From contig OZ026518.1 of assembly GCA_964019695.1 (NCBI GenBank), forward strand, positions 82,579,950 through 82,643,949: DNA of 64,000 bases, written 5' to 3'. Position numbers and translations under genes: made by a program. Below, in pieces: positions 27,001-36,000 of this stretch (position 1 is the stretch's first letter; each line of letters starts with the position of its first letter). The notes below the pieces were generated by a model. That model was not told where the DNA came from, ran no database searches, and was given only the letters and a program-made list of their open reading frames with translations. This stretch comes from Loripinus fragilis. Lineage: Eukaryota > Mollusca > Bivalvia > Lucinida > Lucinidae.

Positions 27001-30000
27001 TGACTTAAACTAATAATATAATGTGATCTATCAACCTTTGCTGTTTGCAGTATAGATACCATGCATTCAAATTGGAAGTTCTGAAAAACAGTCACTGTGA
27101 AACAGCTCAGTTCTGCGCAAGGTATATGGATATGATTAAGATGGTGTTGGCACTGATTAGGGCTACAAGGAAAACAACTTTGAATTGCATGTCAGCTCTA
27201 TCTGTATGCCTTGTCCCCAATGTTCATTGCAAACGATCACAACAACTGCACACAATATGTACCTGTGTAACTGATTACACTCATAAATTTGTCTGATACA
27301 CAGCGCAGATGCAAAGAACTTCTCGAACAAAATGGGTTTAGTGTGTCAAAAGCATTGGTTCTTTGCTTGAGAAATGCTTTTGACATAACTATCAGGCAAA
27401 CAATAAAGAGGTATTATAGGCTTCAGCAACTAGAACTACTCTTCGTACTACAGATGGAATGGTGTATTACTCATCACATCAGAGCTCAATACATTGAAAC
27501 AACTCTTCAATGCACTGAAATGAAATATTCAATCTGCTCAGATGCAAAGTAGAATGAGTACTAGAGGCAGTTTCAGGCTTCACCAATCCTTTTAATTCTA
27601 AATTTGAAGACAATGAACTGTACTTTTTGTCTTTCGGTGTGCCTGCTAAGCCTAGCATAGCTAAGGATCTTATTGAGGCTGATGACATTCGAAGGAAGGC
27701 TGTTGCAGACTTCATTGACTCACTTTTAGTTTAAAAAATCTGTCTTTCACATCCCCCATAAAATGCTACAAGCTAATAAAGTTTTGATGTTGCGAGGTCA
27801 AACAAAAAGAAATTGTCCAATTTACAAAACGTAAACAGCCAGATGAGAGCTTAAAAGGAGCGTCTTTGGTAAGCATGACCTTCTTTCTATTGGACATAAT
27901 ATTGACCTTGAGTTGACACTCCCTACCTTCTGGGACATGTACCATGGTCACTGTCTCAACTCCTGATAAATTTTCCACCAAAACTGACAAGTCCAAACTT
28001 TAGCATGGCTTGCAATCACACATTGAACCAACATTAGATTGGCCATGTAGTGCGGTAGTTGATGTTAATGCCGTAACTACAGAGCATAATAGCTTTTCCT
28101 GTCACATTCATGGATCTGCTGGCACCAGTATTCAACCAGGCACTAAAGGCAGGGCATGTTGGTTTTGTCACTGATACATATATACAATGTATAAGCAGCA
28201 GTCTATGAAGTCTTATAAACATTCTCCCAGAGGATAACCTGGGTGTTTTGTTCAACAATGGTGTATGCAACAAAATGTGCACCTTCTGAATGCCAACACC
28301 ATTGGCCAGAATATGGGGGAATAGATCTACAGTAAAACAATGTTTAACAGATTGTGTCACTACCAATGTGCCGATGTGTTAGTACCACAGAAAGGTTATT
28401 CCTATTAAACTGATAGAGAACCCCTCCCCCACTAGTACATCAACACTCTAAGAAGGGTAGGAAAACAAATAAAGAATTGCTCTAGGCACTCATCAGTGAT
28501 ATGAAGCCCTAACATGTGCTATTTATGTAATTGTGAATGAGCTGCAGTACGACATGTTTCTGAAAAAAGTACCAAAGCCATACACATATACTGACTATTT
28601 CAAATGGCATGACCATGAGCTTACCTCCACCCTCCTTTTCTCTCCTTAAGATGTACATACAAAGATTGAACTATCAAGTCTTTCCCATGAAAACAAGTGA
28701 GACTTTGGACAAAATGTGTGGAAAATAAATGGGAAGGAAATTGAGTACCTCTGGGTGAAAGAAAACTTGATTGTACCCTAACAAAAGAGCCACAGAATTA
28801 TATTTCACATTTTTGTGTGATACGGGGTTACCATGTTTAAACTCAACAACTCAAACCTTATAAAAGATAGAAACATAATATTTGCAGTTTCCAAAAGGTA
28901 CATAAACATTTTTTAATACAAAATGAGTTAGTAAGCACATTCACATTAAAAAATATCAAACTATATTAGTTTCATGAATCATTTATATAGGCATAATGAA
29001 AAAAGTAACATACATAACACTTTGTGGTGCATATTTGTTTTCAAAGGTCCATATCTGTGGTGCAAAAATAGCTTACTTGGATGATATAGCCAATTTGGAA
29101 ATCTTACCTTATGGTTTGCACTTTTCAGAAGTCATGTCATTTACTAAAATTATCAAAGATGTTGATGGGTAATATATATAATTGGCTGTTACAGGGTAAT
29201 GATGCCATTACCAGAGTGCTAGCATATCGCAAAATCCTTGCAAGATAAATCTGATAGAGAAATAATAAGTTGTATAGGAAAATTCTTTAAAACTCTTGGA
29301 TAATATATATGAAGATTTGCTCTTTAACTTCTACCTGATGGGTTTCATTTTATCTTTTAAGTATTTACTTGCACATTGCACTGAATGTTACAAACTTTCC
29401 AGGAGTAATATGTCAACTATATTTAATATCTCTATAGAAGAAAAGAGGGTTTATGGTAGTTAATGTTTTGAGTTACTTCCTCAGCAAATGGGCCAGAGTA
29501 AAAAGAAGTACATAGACCTGTGCCAGCATGCAAATAAGTACAAGCATGTTGTGTTGGAAACCATATCTTGAATGTTAAATGGTATTCAGAGAGTAACATA
29601 TGTAACCTGGTCTGTAAAATAGTGTAAGACACAATAATAAGGAACTTTAATTCATTTGAATAGCAGCCTTATCGATTTACTATATTCACTGACGGATGTA
29701 ATAGCCAATAACTGCCATACTTATACTTGGAAATAACATATGAAACACTAAGTAACATATACAATGGCAAAAACTCAAAACATTTATATAATAAATGCTA
29801 AAATTATGTAACTGTGCTATAAGAAGTTCTTAAACCTGTGCCAGACTTAAAAAAAACTGTGAATATGTCATGTTGGAGACATTATCAGGAAAATTTATTG
29901 TTATTTTGCGGGTAACATACGTAACATGATGTTACCCGCTAACGCTGCCACTCTCAGAGGGCTAACATATTTCATTTTGTGGCTTATATAATGTTGTATC

Positions 30001-33000
30001 TGGAAATCATAGTGTACGAAATTCCCCATGGGGGGAAGTGGGGTATATGGCCAGCGCGAGGCCTGGAGAATTACATTTTACATTTTCTGTGATATGGGGG
30101 GTACCATGTTCATCATCTAATAACTCAAAAAGTATATAAGATAGAAACGTAATGCTTGCAGTTTTGAAAAGGTAAATAAAAAATCTTTAATGTAATACCA
30201 AATTAATGAACATAAACTGGTTTCAATAAAATTTAAAACAAACTATATTAGATGCATTTATCATTTAAAAGGGGGTTCAATCAAAAAATGTAACATACAC
30301 TACATCGGGGGGTGACTATATTTGTTTTCAAATGTCATTATCTGTGGCCCAGTAATAGCTTATTAAGAAAATATAACAAATTTGGAAATCTTACCTTATC
30401 TTTTGCACTTTTCTGAAGTCTTAAAAAGAATTTTAATTATCAAATATTTTGTAGGGTAACGTATATAACAGGCTGTTACAGCTTAACGCTGCCATTGTCA
30501 GAGGGCTAACATGTTGCAAAATCCTTGCAAGACATTGGGCTTCAAGAAAAATATGGTCTACGAAATTCCCCCTGGGGGGGGAGGTAAACCATATCCAGCC
30601 AGTGGCCTATAAGGCCTGATTTGGGTTCGAACTGTTCACAAGTTTATCGACAGGCTACAAAAGTTGCAACTAGCAAGGAAAGAGTTAACGGATTATATAG
30701 TCAAATGTATTTTGTTCAGAGTACATAATGTCTATTTTTTTCAATTAAAAAATAATTGAATAATTACTTTGACTACCATTTATTAAAATGTTAGTCAAAG
30801 TAATTGTTCACATTTTTTTTAAATTGTCATCTGGCTCAATTGTTTACAGGGAACAATTAATGTGTTCATAGAGAATACTAGGTGGTTGTCTTTTGATATC
30901 AAGTTTACCAGGCAAGGCTTTGAGAACGCTTGTTGACATCGGGAGGCTTCCGAGATATAGAGAATACTAGGAGGGTGTCTTTTGATATCAAGTTTACCAG
31001 GCAAGGCTTTGAGAACCCTTGTTGACATCGCAAGGCTTGCCAAGCAAATCAACATGCGTTCTCAAAGCCGAGCCTGGTAAACTTGATATCAAAAGACGCA
31101 AACCTGGTAATCTATTTGTCAGTTTATCAGTTTATCCATTATTTGACTCTTCAAACTAGTGATTATGACGTAATTTTCGATTCTTTGTTCATTCAGCATC
31201 ATAAGCGACATCATTCAAAAAGTGCTACGTCATCATGACCTGAAAAAGGCACATGTCGTGAGATAGACCATGTTTATAAGGCAATGCGCAGCAATGCATT
31301 TAATATGAGAGGTAACTGATAAAATCGCATATTTGCGTTATTAAGCATAGTATCCTTTCTTTCAGGACGAGCAGTACCTGGTGAAGTCGACACACGTTAT
31401 TGTATTCCATTCTTTGATCGCTTCTGTTGGTATATGCCAGAAAGATTTCTTAAACCTTTACGATGTGGCTTTGATTTTAGCGAGGTATTTTGTATCTAGT
31501 AGTTTGTATTATAATGTTTTTAATCAAGTGATTTCCTATTGGCTTGGTTACATGTCATTTGTCAGATGTGGTTAGTCGGAGGCCCTTCTCGTGGATGAGG
31601 CCATAACATTGGATCACCCGCGATGCTACGCGTCAAGGGTGATCCGATGGTATGACCTCATCCAATCGACGTGATACAGTACCCCAGATCAAGTTACTTT
31701 TATGATAATGTGTATTTAGCTCATGTGCAAGCTAATGCATTAACACCACTCCGAGGCCCGGCAGACACACAGGTAGTATATGACTAACTAAGACACCAAA
31801 TATGGTGTACCCTTTTGGAGGAAACCTATCAACTCAAGGATGCCCTATCTAACAAGAACCCATGTTCTTGAATTATACTTAAGGACTTAAGAAACGCACC
31901 ACCTGCTAAAATGCTGATATATTGTCTAAAAATTATGTTTAGTTATATGAAAAATAAAATTGACAATCTCGTCATTTAGCTTGCATTCATTAAGAAAATC
32001 GAAACGCTGTGGTTAATGGTTGCCGTGACGTCGCAATAATACTGAGACAGCCCTATTTCAAAAAGTCACAGTGTACCAATACCTTCCATAATGATCATAA
32101 AAAGTTTTTGAACCGATGTTTGGTCTCGAAAGCAAAAGTGAAGAAAAAATCAAATCATGAAGTTAAAGGCCTTTGGCAACGTTCATTTCGTCTACATGAC
32201 GTCATTTACCTTTTGACGCAATTGGCGGTATTAATACGAAACAGGAATAATAAAAATCTTTACGTGCCACCAGATACTCATCAATCGATTGCATAAAAGA
32301 CAAAATTATCGTCATCAGCATGCTATTGCAGTTTGAATAATAACACTGACCATATGCTGACGTAAGCAAAGAAACGCTGCGACTGGGAGTGAAATTAAAC
32401 GATTATTTCCGAAACCGTTATTGTTTTTCCATTGGTTAAGACATCTGGCTACAAGCTCAAAGTGGTTGGTTTTGAATTGAATTTAATTCACATTTGTCAG
32501 ACAACAATTATTGAAAGTAAGTAAGGGTGCAAAGATCAGGAATCGATACAATTAAAAACACTTAACGTCGGTGTTACGTCAGAATGAACAGCATGAGCAA
32601 ATCGAAATTTTGGCAAATAATGAACCATTTTGTAAGGGGGTAGAAAATGATAAAGGAAACATCTTTGAATCAGAGTTGTGGAAAACACAGTGAATGTATA
32701 ATGATGCGTATCTAAAGTCCCCCAGTATACATAAAACACTTACTGAATGCTATAAGAATTGTATCTGCCATAATACCACTATGATTACCATGGATATTGC
32801 TACAAATTCCAAGAAACCATCCCCTACAGCAATGCATCATCCCTAAAGCATGACTCCTTGCTGCTTGAGCCATTTCAGAATAAAATAATTAAGAAAACAG
32901 ATTTGCCCATATTTAGAAGATTGACACTAATGTATATGCATGTACTGCACGCTTGGGTAGCTATAGCGACATAGTGCTATGATAATGCTGCATTGAGTTG

Positions 33001-36000
33001 TTTGTGCTGATGTGAAATTAAAAAAATAAAAAAGTTCTCCGTTACTTAAGAAAACTGTGCGTGTGGTAGCCCTAATAAAAACTTAGCAGTTTACATCACT
33101 ATACATGTAAATCCCACTTAAAGAATACTATGCATTATACATATATAAAATAGTTACTGTCCTGCCATCCAAGAGTGACAGTGACGTCATGTTCGTTTAC
33201 ATAGTTATCAGGGGCTTATAATCAATAGAACACTTGTGTATTAATCCTACGCGCAGGATAGGATTAATACACAAGTGAGCTATCGATTCGCGTTCAGCTC
33301 TAGTGGAGTGTAAAGATAAAGTTTAACATTTGAAAACTAAATATTTGGTCGCTGTCACTCTTGGCTGGCAGGCCAGTACATGCCGCTGAACATGATTATG
33401 TAAATTAGCAGCCTATTATAATCAATTACCCTTGTAAACTGAATATAACTGACCTATAGCGCATATGCTTTTTTGAACACTTTGTATTTACACTTATCTG
33501 TAAGCGCATGTCAACGTAAAACGCACATGTATATGTAATCCTTCTATACATGCTCATTGACAGTGCTTATATTCTTTAGTTGCCATGTTCAATGTTACCA
33601 TCATGTCTGTGCAATTGATTACATCGCGATCATGCTGATAAACATATATGAACAAACTGCGCAGCACTGATACATCTGCATAGAGCCAGCAAGCAATCAT
33701 ATTAGAGGGTCTGGATGGGGTATAATGATTAGTGAATACTGACCTTTTTTATAATGAATAGTGGATAATCAGCCAAAAAAATACTGAATAGTGAATAATA
33801 AGGGCCTAAAAAATAATGAATAATCCTATTTTTTTAATGAATTGAAGAAAAAATTAATGAATAGTGAATAATCATATTTCTTTGCCACCTTTCTTACTTT
33901 TAATGAATAATTGGTCTTATTTTAATGAATATCCCAAAATTTTAATGAGATGAATAATGGGCTAAATTTTTAATGAATAGTAAATACTAGACCCCCCCCC
34001 CCCATCCAGACCCTCATGTTAATCTAGTCAGGTCTTTAGAGCCAACCGGGACAGGGGAGCTGATCAGAGGCTATAAAGCCAATAACCAGTGTGGGACTGA
34101 TCAACATCCACAGAACACACAATAATGGCATAATTGACAAATACATCATAATTTCACGGAAACATTAATGTTTCATATCGAATTTCTTTTTTTGCAACAA
34201 TTTAAATAAATTCAATCAATAGAGAATAATACATTGTGTTTCCGTGATACAGAAACTTAACAGGCTTACTGTCCTGCCAGCAAAGAGTGACAGAGACAGT
34301 GTTTTGTTTACAAAGTTATCACTGGAAAGGATTAATACACAAGTGATCTATCGATTCCTGTTAGCTCAAGTTTAGTGTGCAAGATAATGTTTTACTTACA
34401 ATTATAAACAAAACATGAAGTCATTGTCACTCTTGGCTGACAGGACAGTAGCTGAGTACGTGTAAATAACTTTTCCTGACAGACTCGTTGTTTGTGCGTA
34501 TTCATCCAAACTTTCATACGCAGAATTGACTTTATACAAGTAAACAACTCGTCCTGGCGGTCTCGTTTTTTATGCATGTTCAGCCAAACTTTCATGACCA
34601 TTTTATCATATCATGGAAACGCAATGTATTTTTCTGTATACAATTTATCTTTTTAGTGTTTCGAAGAAAACAGAGACAGAAAAAGACAAGAAAAGGCAAC
34701 ACAGAAAAAAATTTCGTAGCTATACACAAGCAGACAGATATCATATTATCGCTAGTGAAATATGTCACTGCTCAAGATATATAAGCTATTGCAAAACAGT
34801 GGTTCCCGCAAAATCAACATACAAAAAATACCTCGCTGCAAAACAATAGGAAATTAATGTCTCTTATATAATATTATAGATTACGAATGTTATATTCTAC
34901 TTATTATATTGCACTTTAATTATTATGAAATCATAATTTTGGTGTGAAAAATCAAATTTTTGCCATATATATGCGACATTTTTTATGGATGTCGTTTTAT
35001 AACGTCATCAATATATGTAGTCCTGTCGTGCCAACCAAGAGTGACAGCGACGTATGTTTTGTTTACAATTATTAAGTAAAACATTAACTTGTAAACTCAA
35101 CTTGAGCAATCCCAAATCGATAGATGACTTGAGTATTAATCATAATACACAAGTGAGTTATCGATTATAAGTCCCGGATAACTTTGTAAACAAAACATGA
35201 CGTCACTGTCACTCTTGGCTGGCAGGACAGTAGTAGACGTACGTGGTGTGGTGTAGTGTTATATTACTCCTAGACACCACGTCATATCAAAATGCAATTT
35301 ATTTCATGCTTAGAATTGAATCCGATGCATATCAAATGTGCCTAAAATTGATATTTTCTAGAGTGAAAAAGATATTGTATCAATCCACAAGTGAGTGACA
35401 TATCTATTCACTGCAGCCGAAAAAGGCTTTTTAATAATTTTGGGGCTGGAACATTTTCCAAAAGGTTTTAAGTGAATGGTATTTGTCAGAAATAACGCTA
35501 CTAATGGTCAATACGTCAATAAAAAAGGCCTATTACATCACCATTTGGCAGCGCTTGTTTTCACGTGATACCTGTCCTGAGGCATACTTGAAATACTTTC
35601 TTTAAATGTTGTTTGCTTAGGGTTCATTCGTTAAACTATAATTCTAAGCCATGTTCTTGATGCAAACTTGTTGAAACCCAATGTTATACCCAATAAACAC
35701 AATGAAAAGGTAAAATCGGATAAGAAACGACCAGGAAGTAAGATTTTTTTAATGCTCCCAAGGTATAAATTAAAACAAAACTTTTACTTTTGTTTAGTAA
35801 ATGCCATATTCATTTAATCTGGTCTGGTTAAAATATCAGAATTATTAAATGTCCAAACTTTTAACGTCCTTTTATGAATATATTTTATTTAGAAAGAGCC
35901 TATTGCTATAAAGTCTACAGATCAACAGGCTATGTATAATAATGAAAACGATATAAAAGTGACAGATGAAGCAAAGGATGAAATAAAAACCTCAGGCGAA

